DNA of 64,000 nucleotides. It comes from Serripes groenlandicus (Eukaryota > Mollusca > Bivalvia > Cardiida > Cardiidae). Numbering within the stretch: position 1 is the first letter of the stretch; each line of letters starts with the position of its first letter. The stretch spans positions 42,982,411 to 43,046,410 of the forward strand of contig JASEVX010000007.1 of assembly GCA_031761405.1 (NCBI GenBank), written 5' to 3'. Made by a program: the position numbers and the translations under genes. The notes beneath the pieces were generated by a model that saw only the letters and a list, made by a program, of their open reading frames with translations, had not been told where the DNA came from and did not search any database. Below are positions 22,505-33,152 of this stretch, piece after piece.

Positions 22505-22918
22505 TAAAGACGCTTTCTAACGCCTCTGCAGCTGACGACTTTTGAAAACATTGTGGCTAAAGGAGAATCTGATCATAATGAACAATTTCTCCTTTTACCA
22601 CAGCGTTTTCAACTTTATTCAATAAATGTTCTTTCATTTATAGAATGTGTCCATATGTTTGACAAAAATGTTTTCAAAGTCGCATGTTTTACACTTTCCC
22701 ACCTATAGACGCATTTTGACGTATCTGCAGCAGACGACTTTTGAATACACTGTGACAAAAGGATAACTTGATCATAAGGAGCAATTTCTCCTTTCACCAC
22801 AACGTTTTCATATTTATTGAATAATTGTCTTTCATTTATAAAGAGTGTCCATATTTTTGACAACATATGTTTTTAAAGTCAACGGCTGTAGATTTGTTGC
22901 ATGCAGGAAAGGGATTAA
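22505..22918. mobile_element. Two head-to-tail MITE-1 copies
   Basis: Copy one (22505-22690) and copy two (22691-22918) have the same orientation and internal order: GACGC-TTT-TGACG-TCTGCAG, a core ending CAATTTCTCCTTT, then TTTCATTTATA and GTCCATAT-TTTGACAA. The right end GGAAAGGGATTAA closes the pair. Their similarity in the middle section suggests a tandem duplication and not two insertions. Confidence 0.75.
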
Positions 22919-23971
22919 CTCGTGTATAGCGAGAAAATGGTTATGGCATAATCATTTTCCATAGGATTTCAAAGATGCTTTTATCACGATATTGCGAACA
23001 TGGAATGAATACCCCTATGCGCAGGCTGTCCTTGGTCGTTTCTGTTCGCTATGTCTCGAAGGTCGGTTCTAACACGAATCGACTTACAGGAGCTCATCAT
23101 CTAAAGAAGGGTTTTCATTCAGTAGCGTCCTATTGGATTGATCTACAGTATGTCTGTCCTTTGCTTGCGCACTACCGCTTCTATGTATGCTTATCACAGC
23201 ATATGAGCGTTTTGTAAAGTATGTACACAAAAAATAGAAGCGAATATAGTGGACCAATATCAGACGTATGTGCAAACGGATCTTGAAATAATAATAATAA
23301 ATAAATAAAGCACGCACGCACACACGCACACACGCACACAAACACTAAATCAGTTTCGGTCTCGACCGGCATTCTTACTTTTATCTTTCCAGTGTATGCG
23401 GTGATTTTAGAACGCACGATCTCAGCAAAGCCTTCAGTGTTCGTCGTTGACTATGCGTGAAGGAAGCGTATGCTATAAAAGCCCGTTTTCGTTCGCCAAG
23501 TCTAAAATCTGATAAGTCACATGATTTACACGCGTATTACTTCCTATCTTGATTCCAGTATGGCTGCGAAAACATGGAAAATTAAATAAGAAAAAGTCAT
23601 TATTGCATGCACACCTTCTAATTAAATCAGTTAATATTTGTAGATAAGGAACTATAAGTTCCGTCCGCCCGAAAAGGTACACACTGGCATTTCTGAACAG
23701 TGTAGCTTCAGACCAGCCTGTATATCTGTTTAGTCTTATTAGAATGTACACAAGTTGACAAAATATTCTTACCAGCTTGGGGTGAGTAATTTATGTTCAG
23801 TGTACATTTTGACCAGATTGTGCGAATACACAGAATGGTCTTCAGAAAAGCCAGCTTGTACCTTTTACCCATGGACGCGTTCATATAATAACTGCTGCCA
23901 CGACGCCTTATGTTTACTGTGGTTTTCATGTCGTGGCGACTTTCTTACTGTTATACAACGGCGTAAAAATT
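22919..23971. other. Unassigned stretch, ~1 kb, with a CA-type microsatellite
   Basis: A mixed (AATA)n(CACG/CACA)n microsatellite lies at 23286-23343. Short overlapping frames on both strands (for example 22975-23217 and 23473-23751) show no motif. Nothing else is recognised. Confidence 0.45.
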
Positions 23972-24258
23972 ATTGATTTAGGTTTAACGCCGTTTTCAAC
24001 GAATTTTCAGTAATGCCGCGGTGGTCAGTTCACCTACCCATGTGCTTTATGTGTACACCAGTACTCAACACCACAGTATTTCTAAGCAACTGGCTGCTTT
24101 TTCTCATAGACTTCCATTGATGGAAGACGAATGACGCTTGTCTCATTGACTTTTGTGAAACGTCGTCGAAAATAATGTTGGCCGAGCTGGGGTTCGAACT
24201 CAAAGCACCTGGATTGACAGCCGGTGTTGCTTTGACGACTTGGCTGCCGGGGCTCGGC
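23972..24258 (-). mobile_element. SINE-B, full length
   Basis: On the minus strand the head runs CCGGCAGCCAAGTCGTCAAAG and then the B box TTTGAGTTCGAACCCCAGC. The body and tail follow the order of 12840-13129, including GAAAAAGCAGCCAGTTGC and CGGCGTTAAACC. The A box has decayed. Confidence 0.8.
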
Positions 24259-24352
24259 ATAAAGGGCAATAAGAATTAGTCTATGATATCATGATATTTG
24301 TCTCCTGCCACTTGTCATTCCGACATCAGCTGTTCATGACATTTAAACAGTT

Positions 24353-24449
24353 GATTACCTCCTCAGTGATGTAGTGGTAGAGCTTCCGCCTCGTTTGGGT
24401 GTGTGTGTGGGGTGGGTGGGGGTGGGGGATGGGGGGGGGGGGGGGGGGC
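24353..24449 (+). mobile_element. SINE-C head fragment running into GT/G-rich DNA
   Basis: TGATGTAGTGGTAGAGCTTC then CGCCTCG is the A-box half of the SINE-C head. It is replaced after the A box by (GT)n, (GGGTG)n and an 18-base G run (24431-24448). The G-rich strand has clear quadruplex potential. Confidence 0.6.
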
Positions 24450-24685
24450 TTGTTCTTACACATGTTATGATGTAATTAATGACGATAATAGTTTTATTCT
24501 GGTATACCATTCAACTATTGATTGAAAATAAAATCCCATTCGTCACAGATGGGATTACATAGCGAGTATAAACATACCAGAATGCGTAGTTCGATTTTTA
24601 TCTCCAATTACTGAAAGTCTTCTATTGTTCGTTTTCCGACTTTTCAATTACAAAATTCGGCGATGTTTACATATATATGGAACAT

Positions 24686-24975
24686 TTAACTATTTCAGTC
24701 CGAATCGCAATTTAGGTTTTTCCAAACAATACAGAAATCCCAATTGTTTGTATTTTATTCGGGTTATCAAAATGTTAAAACCTTTTTTTCGTAAAAGTGA
24801 AAAGTGGAGTCGCTCGAATTTGAACATGGAATATTCTGCTCTAGGAAATTTGGCGCTGAAAGAGTTAAATAATGTGAGGCGATGTTCACATACATAAACA
24901 ACGGGAGGTAGTGAAAAAAGAAATTTAGCGCCGTATTTTCTAAACCTCAATATTGCCATTGGCGCTGAAAGAGTT
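24686..24975. mobile_element. MITE-2 copy plus a second right-end fragment
   Basis: Copy one is 24686-24868, TTAACTATTTCAGTCCG to GGCGCTGAAAGAGTTAA, with GAATTTGAACATGGAATATTC inside. A second right end, CCTCAATATTGCCATTGGCG with CTGAAAGAGTTGAATG, lies at 24937-24975. The latter is the MITE-2 remnant found at the start of units of the tandem array. Confidence 0.7.
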
Positions 24976-26179
24976 GAATGCACTGATCTTGATCTTTGTG
25001 TAAAGAAAACATTAGGTCAAATTAGAAAAAAAATAAAAAAATTGTTTAAACAAAATAGATCTAAAATGTCATTTTCGTAGACGATACTGTTGGGTCATTT
25101 TCATGTCGTTGTAATGTAATAAAGGCAGAACTCATAATTATTCTTTATATGGTATGCGTGGTAGATATCGTCTGTAAATGATCTCTATGGCCGCCATGAG
25201 TATTGACTAAAATCATTATTGGACCAAACCCTTCAACTGCAACCATCATAGAGGAGATATTTGGACGTTAGTGCACGCACCGAATATGTGTAAACAGCTG
25301 TCTCGTATTAAATTAAAACATATGCCGCTTTTATTCCAGTTCCCAATGGTAGTCTTATCAGGATTTTACTTTTTATTTCCTTCCACCCTTTTTCCAAATC
25401 CAACGAAGTATCCATCCTTACTTCCCAACTCCTCCCAGCTCCTCGTCCGTGATACCCGAATCCCCGTTCCTGATTGCGTCCCGGGGCTCGGGATAAAGTT
25501 CAGATGTCATTCTAAACACCAAGGGTACACAGTTTTAACTGTTACCGAAATAACCATGAAATATCTTAATATTTTTTCACCAGACAGTACGCTATTGGTG
25601 ATACAGAATTAATGCCAGACTAGCAGTTTTAACTTTAATACCAAATATGATTCAAATTTTCGTTTGAATGACTATTCTAAGCAAAATCATTTTCAATAAG
25701 ACGCCTACACTGAGTATATTGTTAATAGGTCACAATGAAGATTATTGATTGATTGATTGTTTGATTGATTGATTGATTAATTGGGGTCAAACCCCGTTTT
25801 CAAAGGAATAAAATCAGTCATGTCTCGGCGGCATGTTTATCCTGACTTTCACACACAAGTACTCCGTACAACATTCGTTTAAAGGAACTGGCTGCTTTTC
25901 CAAATATACTGGCTATTGGTGAAAGACGACAGTGACTTATTGCAACCGTTGGAAAGAATGTTGGCCGAGCTGGGGTTCGAACTCACAACCCCTGGTGTAC
26001 AATGTTATTTCAATCATCGCTGTGTACATAACTGTTAATTCTTCATGTCTTAAGGATCTTAATTAAAAAGTAAATGATATATATTTTTCACGAGATAAAA
26101 CCAATCATCAAAATAAAACGAAATAAATCAAATCGAAAAGGTAAGGGGAACAGAATTCCGATGTCTGAACATACCTTCC

Positions 26180-27446
26180 TTACATTTTCTACAAGTACTA
26201 CTAACGTTTTAGGGTAACATTTACGTTTCCGTGATTGCTAGCGAAAGCTTCCGATGATTACCGACCATTGCCGGACGATTTATGATGGGGCATATATCTA
26301 TTTATTACCCCCGCTGTGCAGACTGTGTATATTGCGTTATCTTACATATATATCAGCATGTAATGCCTTTTACCTAAATTCGATGCAATAAAATGTAAAT
26401 ATGGACACAAGCGGACGGATATTAGCCCCAGTTACGTATTTTAGGGAAACAATGCGATTGTATCAGAACGGATAAATTTCAACATTTGTTAATATTATCC
26501 TATCTAAAATAAAATGGATGATTTTTATAACTATTCAATTGTTAAATAAAACCATAAGGTGATCGATATCCATGCATATTGTATGACTTGTCCAAATTTA
26601 TGAATGAAATTGTAAACGTTTAATAATTTGTCATAACTCATTGTAAATGTAAGAATTCTATCAAAGTTTGTTTGTCAAACTGTTCAATTTGATATGCTTA
26701 AAATAAATTGCATTTAACGTTGTTTAATAATCTGTCATAACTCATTGTAAGTTTAAGAATTCTATCAAAGTTTGTTTGGCAAACTGTTCAATTTGATATG
26801 TTTAAAATTGGTTTAATTCGTATAACTAAAGCATTGTTCAAAAAAATTGAGTCGGATTAAACAGAGACATATAAACACATATATGTGTTTATATGTCTCT
26901 GGATTAAACTATTTACAAATCTACAAAAAATATATGTAACTCAATTTGTGTTTCACTTTGCAATGTTATTTTACGTATTATGCATATCTGTGTGAAGATG
27001 TTTGAAAAAGCGAAACGAAAACAGTGTGGGAGAAGAGACATTGCTCATAATTAGCAATTTCTCCCTTTTACGCAATGATATATTCTGTCAACAATTATTA
27101 CAAATATTAGAACTGTTGCTGGTCTCCTGTCAGATGTTAAAAAAAGGTTGAAGAAAACATTATTGGAAAAGGAGAAATTCCTTATAATGAGCCATTTCTC
27201 CTGTGTACGCAATTATATTTTCTGGCAGATATTAAAAATTTAGTTAAACCTGAAATAAAAATATCAGAACTGTTACCTGTTATCCGGACAAAAACTGTTA
27301 CTGTTTGGCCGTTGTTTCTTTTTGTACGATTACCATCATATAGATCTATACCTAGTTGTTAACGATATGTTTACGGCATTTAATTTAATTTATATAAATC
27401 TAGATTTTCCGAATTATGTTTCATATTTTCTAGAACGGGAGACCCG
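26180..27446. other. Non-array sequence inside unit 1
   Basis: It holds a two-copy ~104-bp tandem repeat (26618-26820, GTCATAACTCATTGTAA with TTCTATCAAAGTTTGTTTG), the 38-bp palindrome described separately, and two decayed MITE-1 cores (about 27010-27075 and 27150-27215). No coding region is seen. Confidence 0.6.
26863..26900. mobile_element. 38-bp perfect palindrome with 9-bp GGATTAAAC duplication
   Basis: The half-site AGAGACATATAAACACATA is followed immediately by its exact reverse complement. GGATTAAAC stands directly on both sides (26854-26862 and 26901-26909). The same palindrome, 34 bp long, is at 54579-54612 with TTAAAACC repeated on both sides. A target duplication marks it as an inserted element consisting of nothing but two terminal repeats. 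Confidence 0.8.
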
Positions 27447-27774
27447 TCATAAAGGATCTGTACGTATGTGGAAAAGATCTAAAATGTCCTTTTCGTAGAC
27501 GATAATGTTGGGTCATTCATGTCGTTGTAATGTAATAAAGGCAGAACTCATAATTTTTCTTTATATGGTATGCGTGGTAGATATCGTCTGTAAATGATCT
27601 CTATGGCCGCCATGAGTATTGACTAAATCATTATTGGACCAAACCCTTCAACTGCTTTGTGCGACCACAGACCTATTTGACTTTTACTATAGACTTCTAT
27701 TTGCATGAGTATGCGAGCAATCAAATATCTTTCCATAACATTAAGCAGCGGGTAGTTAGACACTTGCCGCCAAC

Positions 27775-27978
27775 ATGGCGCGCACCTTGGCACGTATGAA
27801 GTACTCGTGGGTCTGCGCGGTAGACGAAAAGGGGCGTGTCCATTATTGGAGCAATTTCAACGGAAAAAGGTGTAATAACTTTACTTTTAGACGACATTTT
27901 TCGTTAAATGTTCCACATAACTACATGCAACATCAGGACATCTCTAAGGGGGAGATTCCCGACCGATGGCGAAGTTGA
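27775..27978 (+). CDS. Small unidentified reading frame, P-type unit
   Basis: This 67-codon frame starts in a strong initiation context (GCCGCCAACATGG). The start MARTLARMKYSWVCAVDEKG and the following GRVHYWSNFNGKRC are protein-like, but I do not recognise the family. The neighbouring frame continues as EVEKARFVEEHDAKHICYF, so a longer ancestral exon with a frameshift is possible. The copy at 33668-33871 differs by two residues. In Q-type units the ATG and 44 bp around it are deleted. There is no splice-site or transcript evidence; it may be a decayed first exon amplified with the array. Confidence 0.25.
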   Translation: MARTLARMKYSWVCAVDEKGRVHYWSNFNGKRCNNFTFRRHFSLNVPHNYMQHQDISKGEIPDRWRS

Positions 27979-29200
27979 AAAGGCGCGTTTTGTAGAAGAA
28001 CATGATGCGAAACACATTTGTTATTTTACTTTCATTTTAAAAGCTATACACGAAAATGTTACCATTTCCAGGATGTACATGAAAACCTTCACTTATTGAC
28101 GTTGGGCACGCGACGCTATCTAGCTAGATTTCAAATGTTGATGCAATCTAACTTTTTATTTGATACAAAAAAATGTCACATACTCTTAATGTTTATTTAG
28201 ATGTAAACACTATATACATTGCCATTTGTGAAAAAATACTAAAGACGCACCGGACTTGAAGCGTATTCTGGAAGAAAAGGATGCGAACAAACATATACTA
28301 CGCTATCTTCGTTTCATATTAGCAAGGTACTGTAGTGCGAAAGTAAACAACAACATATTTTGGGAGAGGTCGATATAAGGTTCATCAACACGGATTATTT
28401 CAAATGCTAGCGCAAGTAAATGACAAAACTGTGAAAACAAAATTATTAAATTCAGCCAATATATTAACCGATATATGCAGACACTGTACATAACAACACA
28501 ACACATTATTAAAACCATCATAGAGGAGATATTTGGACGTTAGTGCACGCACCGAATATGTGTAAACAGCAGTCTCGTATTAAATTAAAACATATGCCGC
28601 TTTTATTCAAGTTATCAGGATTTTACTTTTTATTTCCTTCCACCCTTTTACCAAATCCAACGAAGTATCCATCCTTCCTTCAGAATTATCCAAAACATAC
28701 AAAGGACTAAAGGTGATTTCCACTAGAGATGCGCTAATACAGCACATCCTCTGCCTCCCGTTCTCGACATCTTTCTCCCCCTGTTTTACAATGGGGGCGT
28801 TCCATAGATAGGCAATGCATGACTCTTTGGAGTGATGGAATTATGTGAGAAGCTACTCTGCAAGGTTCCGTCATCCTCGATATGTCATGCCTTCCAAATT
28901 TCCCAACTCCTCCCAGCTCCTCGTCCGTGAGACCCGAATCCCCGTTCCTGATTGCGTCCCGGGGCTCGGGCAAAAGTTCAGATGTCATTCTAAACACCAA
29001 GGAAACACAGTTTTGACTGTTACCGAAATAACCGACAGTACGCCATTGGTGATACAGAATTAATGCTAGACTAGCAGTGTTAACTTTAATAGCAAATATG
29101 ATTCAAATGTTCGTTTGAATGACTATTCTAAGCAAATTCATAGTCGTTTCAATAAGACCTACACTGAGTACATTGTTAATAGGTCACAATGATGAAGGTT

Positions 29201-29459
29201 ATTGATTGATTGATTGTTTGATTGATTGATTGATTAATTGGGGTTAAACCCCGTTTTCAAAGGAAAACAATCAGTCATATCTCGGCGGCCTGTTTACCTA
29301 CACATGTATTTCCTGACTTTCACACACAAGTACAACATTTTCTCAAAGGAACTGGCTGCTTTTCCACATATACTGGCTATTGGTGAAAGACGACAGTGAC
29401 TTCTTGCAACCGTTGGAAAGAATGTTAGCCGAGATGGGGTTCGAACTCACAACCCCTGG
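29201..29459 (-). mobile_element. SINE-B inside array unit 2 (representative)
   Basis: On the minus strand it begins inside the head at the B-box half (CCAGGGGTTGTGAGTTCGAAC). It has GAATGTTAGCC, CACTGTCGTCTTTCACCAATA and AAGCAGCCAGTTCC, the tail CGCCGAGATATGACTG, and an (AATC)n run. The same 5' truncation and simple tail occur in copies at 25744-25997, 35096-35353, 38637-38888, 42072-42323, 45602-45853 and 47283-47535. One insertion in the ancestral unit was therefore copied with the array. Unit 3 has lost it by deletion. Confidence 0.88.
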
Positions 29460-29879
29460 TGTACAATGTTATTTCAAATATCGATGTGTACATAACTGTT
29501 AATTCTTCATGTCTTAAGGATCTCAATTAAAATAAATGATAAAAAAAATTCACGAGATAAACCAAATCATCAAAATAAAACTAAATAAACCCAATTGAAA
29601 AAATAAGGGGAACAGAATTCCGATGTCTGAACATACCTTCTAACATTCATTCTAAATATGATCGCATTGGTTTAAGAAAGTGTAATACACATTGGATCCG
29701 CGTATTTGAAATCATATTGCGCCTGCTTATAGAGAATATGACGCGACTGTGCATACGCATAGTCTAAGTGGAGTTTTCACTTACCACTTATAAATTACAT
29801 AGACATAAATGCATATTCTGATAAAAACAACAACCTAGACGTGTACCCCAAAAGTCCTACACCAATGTAACTATAACCC

Positions 29880-30093
29880 ATTCCTTTAAATAGACGCCTT
29901 TGCAGCATAAACATTTTGAAAATATTGTGACGGAAGGAGAAATGTCTCATGATGAGCAATGTTCTCGTTTTAACACACTGTATATCAACTCCATTCAGTT
30001 ATTATACTTTCATTTGCCAAGATTTTCCATATTTTTGACAACAAATTCTAAGTCGTCTGCTGCAGATTTACAATATGTGGGAAATGGTTAAAC
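29880..30093. mobile_element. MITE-1 'D' copy of the array (representative)
   Basis: TAGACGCCTTTGCAGCATAA leads to ATTGTGACGGAAGGAG, the core AATGTCTCATGATGAGCAATG, and the right arm AGTCGTCTGCTGCAG then ATATGTGGGAAATGGTTAA. Homologues lie at 35775-35988, 39309-39520, 42748-42957 and 47957-48169. Confidence 0.85.
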
Positions 30094-30152
30094 GTTGCCA
30101 TACCAGAGAAGCAATACGACCCACAATCGTCATACTCGATTCATTTACCATA

Positions 30153-30382
30153 GGCTAACCTTTTACCACAAAAAGCACATATGCAGCAGACGACTTTGAA
30201 GACATTTGGTATAAATAACGGAAATCTCTATTGATAATTGAAAGAACATAACGTTGATGAAAATATTTCGACCACAAAAAAATTACACATCATGAGGAAT
30301 TTCTCTATTTGCAACACTGTTTTCAAAAGTCATCTGCTCGCATAGCCGTCAGAAACGGTCTGTACGTATGTGGGAAAGAGCT
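30153..30382. mobile_element. MITE-1 'E' copy of the array (representative)
   Basis: GCTAACCTTTTACCACAAA, CATATGCAGCAGACGAC, the core ACACATCATGAGGAATTTCTC and a right arm GTCATCTGCTCGCATAG then CCGTCAGAAACGGTCTGTACG define it. Homologues: 32457-32685, 36047-36277, 39580-39810, 43019-43250, and 48232-49130, the last split by a later insertion. Its orientation is opposite to D. Confidence 0.85.
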
Positions 30383-30638
30383 ATCAACGCTATATCCTGC
30401 TTGTACGTCTTTTCGACCGCCCGTTAATATGTGTTTGGAGACATCGTACCGCTCTTGTCGGCTAGCGCGACTTTATTAGCAGCCATTCGGAGTCAGCATA
30501 AGTACATGTGCACCGCATCACGTATAAACGAGTTCTGATCACACATGTGCTGGAACAGAGACGACCCTTGAAAGACTGCGCATGACACAAACGGTCTCAT
30601 TAAGGCCTTTACTGTATGGATAACTTAAACACTCCAAC

Positions 30639-30838
30639 TTAACCCTTTTTACATCTGATGCCTCTACAGTGGACGAAAGCAGAATTTGCTTACTATAAGC
30701 GATTTCCTCTTTTGAAACTATGTTTTCAACTTTTATTTCAGGAATTGTATCTTCCATTAAAGAGATTTTGTTTTTGTTTTTGCCTAGAGGTCTTCACAGC
30801 CGTCTTCTGCATATGTGATGTATGTGGGAATAGGTTAA
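30639..30838. mobile_element. MITE-1 'F' copy of the array (representative)
   Basis: The borders are TTAACCCTTTTTACATCTG and GTATGTGGGAATAGGTTAA. The centre AGCAGAATTTGCTTACTATAAGC shows a partly decayed core. Homologues: 32952-33158, 36534-36733, 40067-40266, 43504-43703 and 49398-49617. Minus-strand frames that recur here in every unit are simply antisense MITE. Confidence 0.87.
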
Positions 30839-33152
30839 GCAACGTAACCAAGAACGAACAGAAAGAAACGGGAAGTCGTGAAAGTAGAAATTTACTCCTT
30901 CAGCCCCGTATTTTCTAAACCTCAATATTGCCATTGGCGCTGAAAGAGTTGAATGCACTAATCTTGATCTTTGATAGCCAACATTTTGTAGAGAAAACAC
31001 TTAGGTCAATTTAAAAAGAAAAAACAAAGATTTGTTTTACATCAAATGGATCATAAATGTCCTTTCGTAGACGATAATGTTGGGTCATTCATGTCGTTGT
31101 AATGTAATAAAGACAGAACTCATAATTTTTCTTTATATGGTATGCGTGGTAGATATCGTCTGTAAATGATCTCTGAGGCCACCATGAGTATTGACTAAAA
31201 TCATTATTGGACCAAACCCTTCAACTGCTTTGCGCGACCACAGACCTATTTGACTTTTACTATAGACTTCTATTTGCATGAGTATGCGAGCAATCAAATA
31301 TCTTTCCATAACATTAAGCAGCGTATGAAGTACTCGTGGGTCTGCGCGGTAGATGAAAAGGGGCGTGTCCAACATTGGAGAAATGGTGTAATAACTTTAC
31401 TTTTAGGCGACATTTTTCGTTAAATGTTCCAAATAACTAAATGCAACATCTGTACATCTCCGTTGGCGAAGTTGAATAGGCGCGTTTTGTAGATGTAAAT
31501 GATGCGAAACACATGTGTTATGTTACTTCATTTAAAAAGCTATGCACGAAAATGTTACCACTGCCAGGATGTACATGAAAACAGCGTCTCTGACTTCACT
31601 TATTGACGTTTGGCACTCGACGCTATCCAGCTAGATTTCAAATGTTGATGCATTCTTAAACTTTATATGTGATGCCAAAGTAAGCCATATACTCTAAATG
31701 TGTATTTAGATGTAAACCCTATATATATTGCCATTTGTGAAAAATACTAAAGACATGAAGCGTGTTCTGGAAGAAAAGGATGCGACAAACATATACTATA
31801 CGCTATCTTCGTTTCATATTAACAAGGTACTGGAGTGCGAAAGTAAACAACAGCATATTTTGGGAGAGGTCGATATAAGGTTTATCAACACGGATTATTT
31901 CAAATGCTGGTGCAAGTAAATGGCAAAACTATGAAAAACAAAATTATCAAATTCAGCAAATATATTAACCGATATATGCAGACACTGTACATAACAACAC
32001 AACTCATTATTAAAACCATCATAGAGGAGATATTTGGACGTTAGTCCAGTTGCACCGAATATGTGTAAAAAGCAGTCTCGTATTAAATCAAAACATATTT
32101 CGCTTTTATTCCAGTTCCCAATGGTAGTCTTATCAGGATTTTACTTTTTATTTCCTTCCACACTTTTCCCAAATCCAACGAAGTATCCATCCTTCCTTCA
32201 GAATTATCAAAAACATACCAAGGCCTAACGGTGGTTTCCACTAGAGATGCGCTAATACAGCACATCCTCTGCCTCCCGTTCTCGACATCTTTCTCTCCAT
32301 TTATTCCAATGGGGGCGTACCATAGATAAACAATGCATGAAGCTTTGGAGTGTTGGAATTATGTGAGAAGCTGCTTTGCAAGGTTCTGTTATTCTCGATA
32401 TGTCATGCCTTCCAAGTTTCCCAACTCCTCCCAGCTCCTCGATTCATTTACCATAGGCTAACCTTTTACCACAAATAGCACAAATGCAGCAGACGACTTT
32501 TAAGACATTTGGTATAAATAACGAACATCTCTATTGTAATTGAAAGAACATAACGTTGTTGAAAACATTTCGACCAAAAGGAAATTGCACATCATGAGGA
32601 ATTTCTGCATTTGCAACACTGTTTTCAAAAGTCATTTGCTCGCAGAGCCGTCAGAAAGGATCTGTACGTATGTGGAAAGGGTTTCGAATTGAGCTATCAA
32701 GGCTATATCCTGCTTGCACGTTTTTATTTCCGCCCGATAATAGGTGTTTGGAGACATCGTACCGCTTTTGTCGGCTAGCGCGACTTTATTAGCAGCCATT
32801 CGGAGTCAGTATAAGTACATATGCACCGCATCACGTATAAACGAGTTCTGATCACACATGTGCTGGAACAGAGACGACTCTTGAAAGACTGCGCATGACA
32901 CAAACGGTCTCATTAAGGCCTTTACTGTATGGATAACTTAAACACTCCCAATTAACCCTGTTTACATCTGATGCCTCTACAGTGGACGAAAGCAGAATTT
33001 GCTTACTATAAGCGATTTCCTCTTTTGAAACTATGGTTTCAATTTTAATTTCTGGAATTGTATCTTCCATTAAAGAGATTTTGTTTTTGTTTTTGTTTTT
33101 GCCTAGAGGTTTTTCACAGCCGTCTTCTGCATATGTGATGTATGTGGGAATA
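30835..33152. repeat. Tandem array unit 3 (Q type, internally deleted)
   Basis: It begins with the MITE-2 remnant (GCCATTGGCGCTGAAAGAG, ~30930). It carries the Q-type changes (AAGACAGAACTC; CTGAGGCCACC; the 44-bp deletion that removes the ATG) and then jumps at 32438-32441 from the CCCAGCTCCTCG segment straight to CTCGATTCATTTACC next to MITE E. The SINE and MITE D are lost (~1.2 kb). CTCG is shared by both sides of the junction. E and F follow. Confidence 0.92.

Larger units (their letters stand above)
24898..27446. repeat. Tandem array unit 1 (partial)
   Basis: Homology to the other units begins at about 24898 and runs through the CGTAGACGATACTGTTGGG segment (~25075), the GTGCACGCACCGAATATGTG segment (~25270), a conserved segment at 25430-25615, and a minus-strand SINE-B (25744-25997) with an (AATC)n tail that stops just inside its tRNA head. 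From about 26180 to 27446 the unit is replaced by unrelated sequence. It also has a unique 85-bp shift in which two conserved segments are joined (TATCCATCCTTACTTCCCAAC), skipping ~200 bp present in later units. It is the most diverged unit. Confidence 0.85.
27447..30834. repeat. Tandem array unit 2 (P type, prototype)
   Basis: Contents in order: the CGTAGACGATAATGTTGGG segment; a P-type block with a Kozak-style ATG (27775); an unrecognised ~1.2-kb stretch; a segment with CCCAACTCCTCCCAGCTCC (about 28910) open on both strands; minus-strand SINE-B 29201-29459; MITE-1 'D' 29880-30093; MITE-1 'E' 30153-30382; MITE-1 'F' 30639-30838. It repeats with unit 4 at a nearly constant offset of 5893-5895 bp. 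Its left junction joins the end of an E-type MITE straight to the CGTAGACG segment, so the F copy and MITE-2 remnant of the preceding unit are missing. Confidence 0.93.

Noticed and set aside
28734..29000. 88-codon minus-strand frame, and a plus-strand frame overlapping it, recurring in most units
   Set aside because: Both strands are open over the same segment, indels between units shift or shorten the frames, and no family is recognised. Repetition alone is explained by the array.
30539..30757. 72-codon minus-strand frame conserved in six array units
   Set aside because: It overlaps MITE F in antisense. Conservation reflects recent duplication of the unit.
31133..31375. 80-codon minus-strand frame identical in four Q-type units
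   Set aside because: It is broken in P-type units, has no motif, and its identity follows from recent duplication.
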